From: Furcasterigmium furcatum
Taxonomy: Eukaryota; Ascomycota; Sordariomycetes; Glomerellales; Plectosphaerellaceae
DNA length: 64,000 nucleotides
Assembly: GCA_001599815.1 (NCBI GenBank)
Contig: BCIA01000006.1
Coordinates: 808,961-872,960 of the forward strand
Direction of reading: 5' to 3'
Part shown: positions 54,601 through 62,973 of the stretch, piece by piece
Layout: each line of letters begins with the position of its first letter
Position numbering within the stretch: the first letter of the stretch is position 1
Position numbers and translations under genes: made by a program
The notes under the pieces: model-generated
Seen by the model: only the letters and a program-made list of their open reading frames with translations
What the model was told of the DNA's origin: nothing
The model's database searches: none

Positions 54601-55038
54601 CGCGAAGACTGGCGCGCGGTCGAGTGCGTCGAGCAGCTGGGAACCAGTATCGAGGGAACCTGGGCCGAGGACGGCGAGAGCGCGTGCGACGACGGCGGAG
54701 ACTACGATGACGTCTTCTCATGCGAGATTGGCGACCTCGCCCTTGGCCCGGTTGCGGAGGACAAGGGATGCGGATCGCGGTCGTATGGCGGTGGTGCTGG
54801 TGGTCGATGGTCGAAGGAAGAGGAGACGTACGGCGTGCTACGCTTCCCGCGTCACATGGGAGAGGTGGTGGACGTGTGGCTGCTGTGCGGCTACGAGGTC
54901 GTGGGGTGCTGCGGAGAGGACGTCGGCAAGAAGGCCGTGGGCAAGATCTACGGAGGCAAGGGTTCTCGTCCCGGACCGCACCATGGAGGCGAGCGGCCGA
55001 GGAGAAAGTATTTCGCAGATGACGGTGAGGATGGCTGA
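42667..55038 (+). CDS. TcA-like pore/translocation subunit of a Tc (toxin complex) system
   Basis: 4,123 aa in one exon. Bacterial TcA proteins (about 2,500 aa) form a pentameric bell with a central helical channel that injects the cargo delivered by TcB-TcC. Visible order: long N-terminal region without clear match (about 1-1000); VRP1-like segments about 1030-1420 (VSQPWIYHKL, LSRQEYVTLYRYD, INYRFIREIVALLMLIDFFG, LALWDPSV); PA14-like insertion about 1898-2032; a helical segment at about 2076 (DARRTYQRAFKAVLLARGF); ABC_toxin_N-like linker about 2390-2520 (LQKLNDGLRLRARNALLAFL, LLLQDVEARLDERTSRIQ, RRNLYAENW); VFNFIPSAPPLNPRLLRLYD near 3182; long amphipathic channel helices about 3252-3538; TcB-binding domain about 3610-3770 (GHYLRRLRSVAVSVPC, YLPFEYEGAVSRWRIELP, FNSLSDVVLSLNYTARDGG). 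Cys/His-rich disordered inserts occur near 1710-1770, 3680 and 3840-3910. No signal peptide is seen. The start has a CACCATGA context. Frame intact. Confidence 0.92.
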   Translation: MTIDLIIVRLLPNPPTDATTFQKYIENLSIEAYDQNLVDVDTSTEPTGANEVLLGTASGLLTFADKELWDTITQRIEIPNAEPGHKKKLPKSIIQHTVKNVPSGIPPAPAVGILRAVATAVIVVDIQPADAAAAHKEYATYDVRLALKRNGVAVEAPPIEWNATRYKVGDLSPYATDYMGISINPVLQEGFPSMAMPSTYALIPAAPSPLPPGTAAVLLDQDGNPPPFDQLRTAVNLVLDKYNLDAGTKMETLDPPLTEAQSREIASEIVYNRAWYPLPLPIPLFPPPVGSPVLEDLYTSPGTNNDMTRTKFEGSLAAYHAKLDADARRLASYIFAASAAVAAERMSARATVALLTFPLDPRMSPSTQSRSSATSSQTTAQLSVVLTSWDAFSKAPPSNASTLDPSFVVPAAYFYALGYQLSSSMTPELRYRAMVNSTPEFISTTINAAVGEGILAASESAVTQAGNPGGNFSVNTAQAIRRMCALLPNVVNMLGGLTSSGTSASAQLPGQPVLHMSLVSGLVKLWRDFDKQDAAFWTTSRFDDASYLNLILQITASGDLVLKPAIASAQLVPPSQPGGPSTVIGHAYDLPRITTEAWKGFFLSGTNPPPLPAWTAPGDNESRVEAFVRRLQMLFSVAWQAPGSSGGTVSVAIPVLDTSVAEFIGLPAGSVSGGGDVLAMFLQSAQGFSFEGDWDESLVNTGLLDSFPDPSLPHPSSFGDDGAEQLRRWLKAALKALWTLVHITDLPAATDINPLPKPLDPYRRFAYMEALYSRGFVSAEGIAVLTATELAAGLSGTIIETGDIPAIHSLADKLPHSLPNSGSEPGWGFTPANPGGAEALVNCIPAPTLDPLGRVAYLHEMLRMTLRLDTRHSSGWAAAGHVAADGEAPVEVTDATKVKTLQDLVAARRGDVGNLCVRTSNLETQIPVTDLALESLEALGAWVFNNEHPEDAIVPPGGIVHDTTSNPAADLLGLCASDEEDDAKHRNGEDDHTRREARLPPKDPCCVPGLPSSSELLAAIPQYSHPAIRVSQPWIYHKLQSTFTSPALPFSRHLDITRSYLSCIGTRRFDTMRHFRRDITGFPLDPDRDPPQFQAHAWRLPVRIDIGLEYIGLSRQEYVTLYRYDIDAKLVAGLYGLQLSELWWGYTALTLSGFMEGLGLTYCEVLKLKDSGYIDFDLVTNQSSGPHGVSAHTHAGSGGDTGADAAPIVNSGNSHTSLEEGREPTTALGDPDCPPCCLDNWHIIFPGAESKEQNEVYLKQLAIFVRLWRTLNAGCHHKLSFRRLADICTVLQLFGEKKTINYRFIREIVALLMLIDFFGLPWSDNEDTGEDCLLPLPTSDTALLPPGSARTKILALWDPSVSRGPEPSPAWDWAVSVMINAVQCHAEREYHSVPRNLDSPKIIAENLDRLAKLAGFSLDPDRDPSWHANPVCTIRFAEVLSKICASRFTVGELLFLFTVEDHVDGEDPFPTAPLLETTSHPLSSLPDDELEFNLEALRKKLLRAVEEADCAALKDEECDVLDWSCVEAIIRNAGYTSFSTSDEHPDDALQSLAEHFFPSALARGTGRGGHAAGGKQWTARLNPVDTSPAMWAADPCDPFHYRSSMPSGDSPGGGELYVSLPLRDDAVLAKLQAIRQLHPKEARAVKELYFAPRAALAPFAVLFRNFGRAVEHLVQSDECERWRFFVREVLLFENRARIIAKHIAMHVRQVTDDSKVQCTCEDNEDHERPDDHHHHNSEDGHEGQANRPASARHHKESCDKCSCSSADVSLAATLLRHLVADENRPQLPWEDDSGAPPEHFQWNKAPRFSGGALVALLGVAGTGLHGEIHSVPEATAAGPSAPAISSQRWEEIRGGLAAFGLVRDRWNCPVPTVLPGLDIRPSTAETREVVSFRNGFAWRNRDGRLLQGAESFSCEWTGTLLVDCAGCYVFSAGAPCDSDEGRPGREGCDDDEWSVTLKRGQKMYKLLSHNSSSSHGKKGSGGRSFVSDSVQLHEGAYAIHVKYKQVDPRFSPPGAITRERTGFEVRYEGPQTDSRCIIVPFRDLVTNSKEGPMGSWIDDERDQNMTKFLADHYVPTLRDARRTYQRAFKAVLLARGFCLSAQEPEGCWSCEGESEVEFLLRNGGRFRGTAYYRRATETPGSSPYNAHHAYLDFNLLPVSDPYLPPRDATDSRVNPSRKRQAALFDTWERLFDYAHLRSEVRQLHRRNREHHSHSSVKGTLWVMFREAGFENPPGSSSTNDNAADLALRHLRVDGGLKDTLLNYFYLSPPPEDSGAAPEPAIYHIAASPDLQDERWTTRLWHARAWAKKVAKNFQTDVLEKARPALWAADDDALELDVAVPGDTDTSGKPVTPPRSGVFNLVRFVQYSLLGIDPERLDEGVAACGGGSRLPALQKLNDGLRLRARNALLAFLCQMNRLPLPFGSSVFATSGGTSISPRDLSDLLLQDVEARLDERTSRIQDGIVATQRLVTRLRVGLEPELVMAPGDRNDLDDTWECKFANMQVWTAQARRNLYAENWATWDELRALEKTEAGRLLTQGLKKDAATLAKPGRPVWFTTDTDGSAGREGVAPGTAGLELQQANRDLATLGTHKDSTLENLLLMATPDNIPRPTLLSVGLFPTASAVPHHSRGDTRRNNTTSEAVALIQPTTSTSEESASTTPNTTDELLAVASKTYGINLPFWIESAIRLGTRFIRVAAAGRPPAFAYKGPRPPPPSPPSDNDSAVAVDDKNHSPAPSSTCQSSCCQDASQPPVIDEYYFWLAPVNLYHTKDAPQNADIGTSSADDPTAPAWEDPNPEVDETNAQDPNTLEQGPDAPRTTAQLLTWKPRPAIALYWACVHNGCLLTPKRSSSYVKAELLPKGGQAYLQLIGRCVDSLFFTVAGDRSGFGGVSSGAGGQGEGDGEGEGDDDATATTPPEISPPSGPLGSALGFRYDLASDDAIALPQPIPFVFSPKPPSSQPKGPLVSFAAYPRFVYFTPGAPLAPTTAFGAALAIAGKLRDGSCFPAALEWYRAAFDPLARDNSWALCSKYSAVRERMASARNSIGEVGLLEAPEAVNQTDTERVLDEDSREATASETVASASIRTRDARSIVLDSPCCAATADPSKQPRLVRSRAVLLEYLDTMLQWADSVADTSAEADTSGTTPTTEATQHALVLIEAMARLLGPAPKTVIAHPDRRIEEFMSVFNFIPSAPPLNPRLLRLYDQVSDRLSNLRQRQQNGYLTGTASSSSAALSSLSLACPASSSLQGAAQPYRFTAVYPKAVELAGLVRNLASSLTSAYERGDGEYLSALRASHERTLLELGISTAQQQWRAADWEVDALQQAMKAAVVKRQYFVALRDGGLISGEQSHLTGTETAMGSNRAANIAEGLGQVFSMIPDLATGVAGMGPLVKTELPIGTKMAAATGAAARVLNTVASISNTQAGMSVTQAGWDRRLVEWRHQAELAQIEIAQVKRQRLAAERRRATALRELNFHERQREHADEIVAFERDRNSRHALYLFLQRETAGLLRATFSLALRAAREAYAAFLFERVPSSPVMQFPSLSELWDDRSGSGPAAAARGNTAVHAGLMAGERLELALRRLERSYMSLNGRELELSKRISLRESFPREFVALRQHGSCEVELPESIFDADYPGHYLRRLRSVAVSVPCVAGMYTGVHCQLRLLRSSIRTEPLLPASTAPCCCCSKSRQAPCGNAGAESHDKNKVDPYIVHRYASSSASASAVATSHGQDDAGLFELSFRDERYLPFEYEGAVSRWRIELPRRYNLFDFNSLSDVVLSLNYTARDGGPRLRKLAQDRVGGCGGHGGGACKSQAKALWRGFEVRREFPDLWPSFERIGYGDCDECRRSSSSHHPHGPVTRGNRGGAPEGTHSDHGESGGHSHDHGSGKNKNGHCKNECAEPRPPRSLNCSHTFDVPLRLRRGMFPFFPGRKPVRITTLCISVSLRRPCQSSLDTACRCPGKRCPGRHFPVLFVPPGAEHCREDWRAVECVEQLGTSIEGTWAEDGESACDDGGDYDDVFSCEIGDLALGPVAEDKGCGSRSYGGGAGGRWSKEEETYGVLRFPRHMGEVVDVWLLCGYEVVGCCGEDVGKKAVGKIYGGKGSRPGPHHGGERPRRKYFADDGEDG

Positions 55039-55444
55039 TCTTTGAACTTCTCCTTATTTTCTTCAAGGTTTGGCGAAGTCCTGGAAGAGTTTGCGAAGAA
55101 CTGGCAGGGACTCGGAGTTCATTGCTATTTGTAGGTAATTACTTAGTAGATTATTGCCTCCATCACCCTCCAGGTTGCATCCTCTGTTGTAGTATAAGGC
55201 ATCTTACAAACCAGCCGAATCAGCAGTTTGGCTGATGGATCGCCTCCTTCCCGGCGTATTCTTCCAGGCCCGGAATATGCAGAAAAGAAGGCTTAAACGA
55301 CGTTCTTCGTTTGACGGGTTCCTGACCTCGTAGTATTAATGGGCGGGCGAGGTGTCTGGCCATCCTCTCGTGATGCTGCCTCTGTGACGCCGCCTTGCCA
55401 CAGGATGATCGACGGGATAGCCTGCAAACGGCTCCATTCCCCCT
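55039..55444. other. Convergent intergenic stretch right of the Tc locus
   Basis: About 400 bases between the 3' ends of the TcA-like gene and the ATPase gene. No integration scar, repeat or tRNA is seen. Confidence 0.5.
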
Positions 55445-56441
55445 CTACCACGCCATCTTGGCCAACAGGCCGCCGGGCCACCTCCTCACGCAGTACTTCC
55501 TAGCCTCGTCCAGCAGGAGCTGGAACATGCCAAAGGCAAAAGGCAGGAACCAGTGCTCGATCGGCACGCCGGTGGTGCCGATGATGGGCTGCAGGGGGGG
55601 TATGTACAGCCAGAAGACGGCCATGGCGAGGGAGAAGAGGATGGCCGGGAACAGGTACCAGTTCTGGGTCGCGCGGTTGAGCAGCGGCGGCTGCTGGAAG
55701 ATGCTGAGGCGGCGGGTCCTCGTCGCCATGAGGTTGAACCACTGCATCACGACGAGGTTGACGAAGTAGATGGACGAGGCCTCGTTGGTCCTGGCGAGGT
55801 AGTAGTCCGGGTCGACGCCGTCGGGGATCCGGCCGAAGGAGAACCACAGCTGGCTGAAGGGGAGGCCGTTGCGCTCGAGGTACCAGAACGCCATGGCGAA
55901 GGAGGCGACCGTCTGCAGCACGCCGACGATGCCGTACGACTGGAGCACGAGCTGCCAGTTGACGAGGCGGTCCTTCTTGACGTTGCGCGGCGGGCGGGTG
56001 AGGACGTCGGCCTCGGGCTTCTCGTACGAGAGCATGGTGGCGGCGGCGCAGTCGGTGAAGCAGCTACTCGGGATCAGCACGACACGAGGCGACTCCGGCT
56101 ATGGGGAGGGTGGATTACCAGATGATGATCATGAGGAACGACGAGAGGGCCTGTGGAAGACCGAAGGCGACGAAGGCCATGACGGGCCAGAACTCGGAGA
56201 AGGAGCCGGCGGGCAGCAGGTAGGAGATGACCTGGAGTTCCGGTATGAGTTTCGGGCGTCGGTCTGGAGAGCGGAGAGGACGGGGAATACCTTCTTGAGG
56301 TTGTCAAACACGACGCGGCCGTACTGGACGGCGGTGATGATGGAGGAGAACGAGTCCAGAAGAACCATGTCGGCCGCCTCCATGGCAATATCGGAGCCGC
56401 TGCCCATGGAGATGCCGACGTCGGCGGCCTTGAGGGACGGG

Positions 56442-56475
<34 letters not shown>

Positions 56476-59242
56476 CGTTGTCGCGCTGGAACTCGCGCAC
56501 GATTCGCAGCTTCTGCTCAGGCGTGGTCCGGGCGAAGACGATTTCTTCGTACCGGCTCAGCGTCTGCCACTGGTGCTCGTTGAGGGCCATGAGCTCCGGG
56601 CCGCTGAGGACGATGGCGCCGTGGTACGCGGCGGCACCGTCGTCGAAATGGACGGACTTGTGAGGGGCGGCGGTGCGGTCAAGGGCCTTGCTGTCGTCGA
56701 CGTGCTGGGCGGTGACGATTCCAGCGCTGCGAGCAATGGCCAGGGCCGTGAGGGCGAAGTCGCCGGTGACCTGCGAGATAGTTAGCGGCGGCTTAGACAA
56801 GTCTTGGGAGACGGGATGCTGCTGGCCATGGCGATGCGGATGCCGGCACCGCGCAGAGTGCTGACGACGTGGGGGATGTCGTGCCTCAGGGGGTCGACGA
56901 TGGCTACGAAGCCGACAAGGGTGAGGCCCGACTTGGACTCCCTAGTGATTGCGTCCTCGAACTCGATCGTTTCGGGCTTGTTGGAGATGGTGGCGTTCTT
57001 AACGATCTTGCGAGCGAGCAGCAGGCATCGCTTGCCTTGGGACGAGTACGTGTTCTTGAGCTGCTCGAGCGCCGCCCGCGCGGCGGCGCTGAGGGGGACT
57101 GTCTCGCCGTAGTCGGACACGACGTGGGAGCACCGGCCGAGAAGCACATCGGGGGCGCCCTTGATCGTCAGGAGTCTGTCATCATGTCTCCTCGTCAGCG
57201 TTCAATGATTCAGCATCTCCGGAAGTCCAGGGGCTCTGGCGTACGTATCCTCGACGTCGAAGGGCGATCCCTTGTACAGGGTCATAGGGACGGACTCCGG
57301 CTTGACGCACGAGAAGCAACGGATCATGAACTTGTTCTTGCTGTTGAAGGCGAGGTCGTACGTCTTGCGCCAGCAGGCGCGCAGGTAGGCCACGCTGCCG
57401 GTGTCGACGAACTCGGCGAAGCGGAGAATGGCCTGGTCGGTCGCGTCGCCGAAGATCCTCCGCTCGGCCAGGGGCGCGTCCGCGGTGGCGACGTCGAACT
57501 CGGACGCGTTGCACAGGGCGGCCATGGCGCGAAGCTGGATGACGGGGTGAGTGGTGGCCTCGGACTGGCCGAACTTGCCGCTGGCATCTTCCACGGACAT
57601 GCTCAAGCCGCCGACGGCACAGTCGGAGACGATCATTTTGCCCTGGGACAACACCATGTTAGCGCGGGGCAGCAGAAGACAGGGCGGAAGGGAGCTGACC
57701 GTGGTAAGGGTGCCGGTCTTGTCGGAGCAGACGACGGACACCGAGCCGAGCGTCTCGACTGTTTTGAGGGATTTGCAGAGGATCTTGTTCTTCTTCATCA
57801 GGTTGGCGGTGATGGTGAGGCCGGCAGTGATCGCGATGGGGAGACCCTCGGGGATGAAGGCGATGGCGACGCTGACGCAGTTGACTATGAGCGTCGGGAC
57901 GTTGATGAAGTCGGGATGCTCCCTCCTCAGGAAGGTGGCCCAGATAATGCAGACGACGGCGATCATGGTGAGCATGATGCTGGCGATGATGAGGACGAAG
58001 TAGAGCACCTCCTTCTCGAGAGGCGTCATCTTAGCCTTGGGTTCGTTGGTCAGAGACGCGATGCGGCCGAACACGGTCTTGTCGCCGGTCGACACCACGA
58101 TGCCGGTGCACGAGCCGAGGATGCAGTGCGTGCCCTGCAGGCCGATATTGTGCGTCTCGAGGTAGTTAGTGTCGGTGTGGTCGACGGTGGCGGAGACGGG
58201 CTTGGACTCGCCCGTGAGGACCGAGCGGTCGAACTTGGCGTCGGAGGAGACGTGGACGAACCGCATGTCCGCGGGCAGCTTGTTGCCGGCCTTGACGCGG
58301 ATGACGTCGCCCGGGACGATCTCGGAGGCGTCGAGGTGGACGAGCTGGCCGTCGCGGACCACGTCGCCCTCGGCGGGCAGCATCTCCTTGATGGACGACA
58401 TGGTGCGAGACGTGGACCAGTCCTGGAACATGTTGAAGAGGGCCTGGATGAAGAAGACGGCGAGCAGGACGATGGCGAGGGCCTGGTGATCGACGCATGT
58501 CAGCGGACTTCTCGGTGTCACCTTGGGTTAGGAGCTCAAAAAACTCACTAGGTTGGCGACGGAGGGAGGATCTCCTAGAGGCTTCCAGGAGATGAAGACC
58601 AGGATGCAACCGACGAGGAGAATGCTGCCGAAACCGCCAAAGAAGTACCAAAAGACAGTCCTGAACCAGTGCGTCTTAGCCGGCGAAGGGACGTTTCTGC
58701 CGTACTCTCCATATCTCCTCTTGGCCTGGTCGCCGGACAGGCCGTCGGCAGTCGAGGTGTTGAGTCTCTTCTCCACGTCAAAAGCCGAGAGAGTGTGCCA
58801 CTCGAGATCCGCAAGAGCTGTTTCACGCGGCTGTCAGCTGGCCGTTGGCTTCCGGGGGCGGAACGTGTCGAACCTACCTTTGGTCGTGGTGTCCTTCGCC
58901 TTGGCGAGTTCCGCCAACTCCTTGGCCTTGGATTCCTCGATGTTGAACGAGCTGATCATCCAGGTAAGCGTTCTGTGCGTGTGTGTAGTGCGGCGAGGGC
59001 CATGGAGACATGGCGACTTACACCGTGCGGTAGGTGACGGGCAGGACGAGAGACGGATCAGCGCGGGTCCGCGAGTTTGCCCTGTGGATGCTCAGAGAAT
59101 CTCTCGAACGAGAGCGGCTATGACCGCGCCGCTCTCGACGGCGAGTGTGTCGAAAAATTTCTTCATCATCGGCCTCCCACTGGATACGTTCGCCAACCTT
59201 GTGGACGGCGGCGGCTGCGTCCTTGTCGTCACCCTCAGGCAT
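55445..59242 (-). CDS. Type IIC P-type ATPase (Na,K-ATPase alpha-like)
   Basis: ATP-driven cation pump of the plasma membrane or endomembranes. Model in transcription order: 59242-59022, 58972-58878, 58817-58549, 58482-57700, 57642-57245, 57175-56827, 56770-56291, 56231-56119 and 56063-55445 (1,108 aa). Motifs: TGES 285-288 (actuator), IPEGLP in helix 4, DKTGT with phosphorylated D449, [11 protein letters not shown] (nucleotide-binding domain), TGDGVNDAP from 808 (hinge), then C-terminal helices with [20 protein letters not shown], as in IIC pumps. The N-terminus is charged, with a Ser/Arg-rich stretch. Intron 57699-57643 is 57 nt, in frame, and lies directly after the DKTGTLTT segment. The intron 56826-56771 has a good branch site (CTAAC) and acceptor, but homology places its donor at GCCAGC rather than GT. 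The only GT nearby would shift the frame, so the gene either uses a rare GC donor or is damaged. Na+/K+ versus H+/K+ specificity is not decidable. Confidence 0.85.
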
Positions 59243-62099
59243 AACGAAGATTGGAGGAGGAGGAGGGGGGGAAGGTAAAGACGAAAAGAGAGAGAGACGA
59301 TGTCTCAGAAGATGGCAGCGGCTTGGGTGTGAGAGTACGAGTAGAATAGGTAGGAGAGCTTGAGAGAAATCGGCATAAGTGAAGCAATGATGCTTCAATA
59401 TATAGTCCAGAGTCGGTGTTCCACCGCGGACGAGGACGCGATGCGCCTCTCCACCCACACCCATGAGAGATTCATAGTGTCATGGAATTACCTATGGTGA
59501 TGGCTAGAATACTTTCCGGGTTGGGAGTAATTCTCCGCTGGCGTCAGAGGGAAAAAAGAGGAAAAGGTGAAGGAATCCGGGTCATACTGCGTGGAGCATG
59601 GGCTGCGCTGCGGTTTACCTACACTCGCAGTACCAGCCAGTACACTGAGAGTGTGGGTTCCCAGCTAACACGCCCCCTGCCGTGTTAGCCCAGGGGGAAG
59701 ATGGCGACTCGGGCAAGTTCCACGTGAGGTTACCCGGCACCCCTCCTCGACTATCGGATACCAACCTCAGTCGTAGGTTCATGGGTGTTCTGGTGAGTAC
59801 AGTAGGTACTGTACTGTAGGTCTGATAGAGGCCAGAGGAGGCCTCCCTCCGGGTTGGCGAGCGCGGGATTTCGCCGACGGCCAGTGTGTTCTGCTGCTCG
59901 CGTGGCATCTGACTTGTTTGCACTTTGTTCCCTGATGCGGCGTGGCTTGTGAAAAGTGGCTACCACTCACCTACTCTAGCACTCGTCGGTGAGGAGAGGA
60001 GAGGAGAGATATCCATGGATGGATTCCGACAAAGCGCGCCCTGCGTGACAACCTGGTCACTCGATCGCAGGGCACACATGCGAGCTCCCTGCCTTTGTTG
60101 TCAGGGTCCATATTGGGCAACCCGGCGCAGTGCCGGACTAGCCTCATCATCATCAGTGCTCCGTCCCATGGTTGGTCGAAGCGACCTAAGTACTACTACT
60201 ACAACAACCACTGCTACTAGTAGCACATACAAGTACACGATCCCTCCAGTCCTGCAGGGACGCACGCGATGGTCCCGCTTGCTCCCGTCGATACATACCC
60301 CGTCCCGGAAGTCGGAAGTCAGCGTCTGCACCCACACGACATGGGATCGACGGGTGAGGCAGTGCCCAGCACGCTAAGAAGGTCGAGGTAAATGCGGGAT
60401 AACAAAACAAGCATTTTTTCAGGCCGCGCTAAGAGACCAAGCTTTTTCGCCAAGTGCGTCAGGGTGTGGCCGGTCCCGCGCCCCTCGTGGACATTGCCCA
60501 AGGGGAATAATGGCACGCCCCCAAGCACGGTCCGTTCGTTCGTTCGTAATCACCTGGACTCGCTTCCATCCACCCACTCCTGCTGAGGCATTTCTACCGA
60601 GGGCCAGGCGTCCACCAGCACCGTGTTTTTCTCGAGTCCCATCTTTGGTCGTCCGCGGCCGCTAGGTAACTAGGTAGAATCCGGCAGAGCGACGTCAGCT
60701 CGCTTGCTTGCGAGGCTGTGTCCCAGCATCGCGGGACGTGGATTGGATCGCGTTGAAAGACGCAGGGATTAGACAGTAGAGTCATTTCTCCATCCATGTC
60801 CGTCCGTCCGGATGGCATGTGTCAGACCTTGCGCTGTCTGGACAAAGGCAAAGGGTCATGAGTTCTGGGTTCTGTTCGGCGACAAGAGGATCTTGCGAAT
60901 GGCAAAAATCCCTCGCCGGCAGCTCCATAACTTTCGTAATGAGAGGACGCTCCCATTGCTAGATCGAAACAACCTACGGTTACCTACCGCACCTTCGACT
61001 CAGCAGAAGATGGATCCCGCGCCGGCCAACTTCCGCAGCCCGCCACGTCCTTCGTCAGCCAGGCCTCGACAACGAAGAGGACCAGAGGTTCCCGGATTCT
61101 AACACCCGTCCCGCCAGCTGGGGGGACGATCGAGTTGGACACCCCCGTTGTGACGGGCTCCCACGGCGCCGGCCGAGAAACGAGAAACGCCACCCATGTA
61201 AATGCGCCGTTGCGGCCCCTGAGCGCAGCCGAACCACTAGCAATGACCAGCTCCTCTCCCCCATGTGATGGCTGACCACCAGCTGGATCCATGGATGTCA
61301 TAGCTTCCTGCAGCTCCCACGCACAATGGATCGCTTGGCCCAACGCAAAGAAGAAGTAAGTTCCGAACCACATTGCGGTGTAACCTGGAAGCCACGATTA
61401 ATTGCGGGGAGAGCTGCCCTGTTACCCGATCCGCGGACCATGCTGGGCTACCTTCCGGCCCACTCCAGCAGCTGCCAGGACATGACCCGAAGTAGTTGGG
61501 CGCCCCCGACTCATGAATGCCGGGTTTCAGTCCCAGGCTTGTCTTCCGGCTCACTCAGTCATTTTTCTCTCTCCTCCCCCAAATTACTTGTAGTCATCCC
61601 GTCCAAAAAACGGGCGCTTGCGCCATTTTGCCCATTGGGTCCGCCCCTGAGTCTACATCGGCCAACGACCGAAACGGTCACCACCCAGCAATCCTTCCAA
61701 GCCGCGATACATCATGGCAAAGTCTTGAAAACCGGTCTGCCAGGGAGTGCCTACGTATGAACGTAGAAACCTAAACGCCTCCTGATTCATCGCCTTCTCC
61801 TGCACACTGCCCGGTCTGGCTCTCCGCAGGCGGCCTCCCGGCAGTCGCCCGGGGGGCTCCTTTCTTCGTACGGTATACTCGAGAACGAGAGATCATTCTC
61901 CCCGCCGTTGCCATGTGTTGATGTTGTCGGCAGCCCGCCAACAAGCGTGCTGCTCCTCGTGTTCGCCTGGCTTTAAAGGGATCCCCCAGCTGGGCACGTA
62001 GTTTGTGCGGTGAAGCAACAAGCACTCGTTGTCCTCGACACCCCGTTCCTCGTCTCGTGTCCACGTCCTTTATCCCAATTTCTCTTTTCAATTCTTCTC
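59243..62099. other. 2.9 kb gene-free stretch
   Basis: No supportable gene on either strand. It presumably contains the promoter of the ATPase (left) and of the acetyltransferase (right). Simple-sequence patches are visible: GAGGA-type repeats near 59990-60010, and CTA/ACA-type triplets near 60190-60220. No tRNA or repeat family is recognised. Confidence 0.5.
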
Positions 62100-62973
62100 A
62101 TGGATTCAGGCCGTCAGACCATGGCGCAGATTCGCCGTGCAACACTCGTCGACCTGGGCGACATCGTGGATGTTGTCCTGGCCTCGCTCGCCGAGGACTC
62201 GTCCTGGAAGACCCTGTTCCCGACAGGCTTCCGCAAGGACCCTGCCTATAGCGAGTATGCCAGGGAGATCTTCAAGAGGTATCTCGCCCCTAACAACTGC
62301 GACTGGATGGTTCTCGTGGCCGTGCCGCCCAAGAGCGGCTCGCTCAGGGACAACTCGCCCGCCATCGTGTCTGTTGCCGTATGGGACATGTCGCACGCCC
62401 GATACCACAGCGCATGGCGCAAGTGTACGTGCTTCCTCGTGATTGAAGTTGGCGAGCCCCGGGCTCCCTTCTCTCTCGAAGAAAAAAAGAACTGACCATA
62501 TCCTTTCCGTGACAGCCACCTCGGAATCCTGTGATCTCGGCGACATCATCCCCGTGACGGCCCCCGAAGCTGACGACGGCGTCATCGACAAGCTCACGGC
62601 CCTCAGCGCCGCCATCTGCTTCAGCCAGAAGCAGCACTTTGAGCATTTCGAGCCGTACGTCTACCTCGAGGTCCTGGCCACCCATCCCTCATATCGCGGA
62701 CAGGGGTACGCCAAGGCCCTGTGCACTGTGGGCGTGGACTCGGCGCAGAAGCGCGACTATGCCGTCGCCGCTCTGGCCAGCGCGCGGGGCTACATCTTCT
62801 TCTCCGGGCTCGCATTCGGGGACCTGGGCCGTGTGTCGCTCCACGGGGCCGAGAAGTCGCGGGAGGACTGCGTGCTGAAGGCCATGATATTGCATCCGCG
62901 GCAGAAGAGGCGGCGGTCGTCGGTGGTCGACTCGTTCCTGACGTATATATCCACGGGAAGCTCGCACAAATGA
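62100..62973 (+). CDS. GNAT-family N-acetyltransferase
   Basis: Acetyl-CoA-dependent transferase of unknown substrate. Model: exons 62100-62424 and 62516-62973 (260 aa). The donor GTACGT and acceptor GACAG restore the frame as RKS-TSESCD. The start MDSGRQTMAQIRRATLVDLGDIVDVVLASLAED is the typical first strand and helix of a GNAT fold. EVLATHPSYRGQGYAKALC contains the acetyl-CoA pyrophosphate loop R/Q-x-x-G-x-A (R169-GQGYA). The ATG at 62100 was chosen because the frame upstream begins only with a GTG. The layout, with a variable insert between strand 3 and motif A, is common in fungal GNATs often found beside metabolite genes. The C-terminus is basic. Confidence 0.87.

Noticed and set aside
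42667..55038. Bacterial contamination as the explanation of the Tc genes.
   Set aside because: The same sequence carries spliced fungal genes on both sides, the Tc genes are divergent around a long eukaryote-like promoter, and no bacterial ribosome-binding sites precede the starts. Long-read confirmation would still be decisive.
56869..58551. A 560-codon frame on the plus strand.
   Set aside because: It lies antisense to the ATPase exons, and its composition (Asp/Gly/Val-rich, no motifs) is the mirror of GC-rich coding DNA on the other strand.
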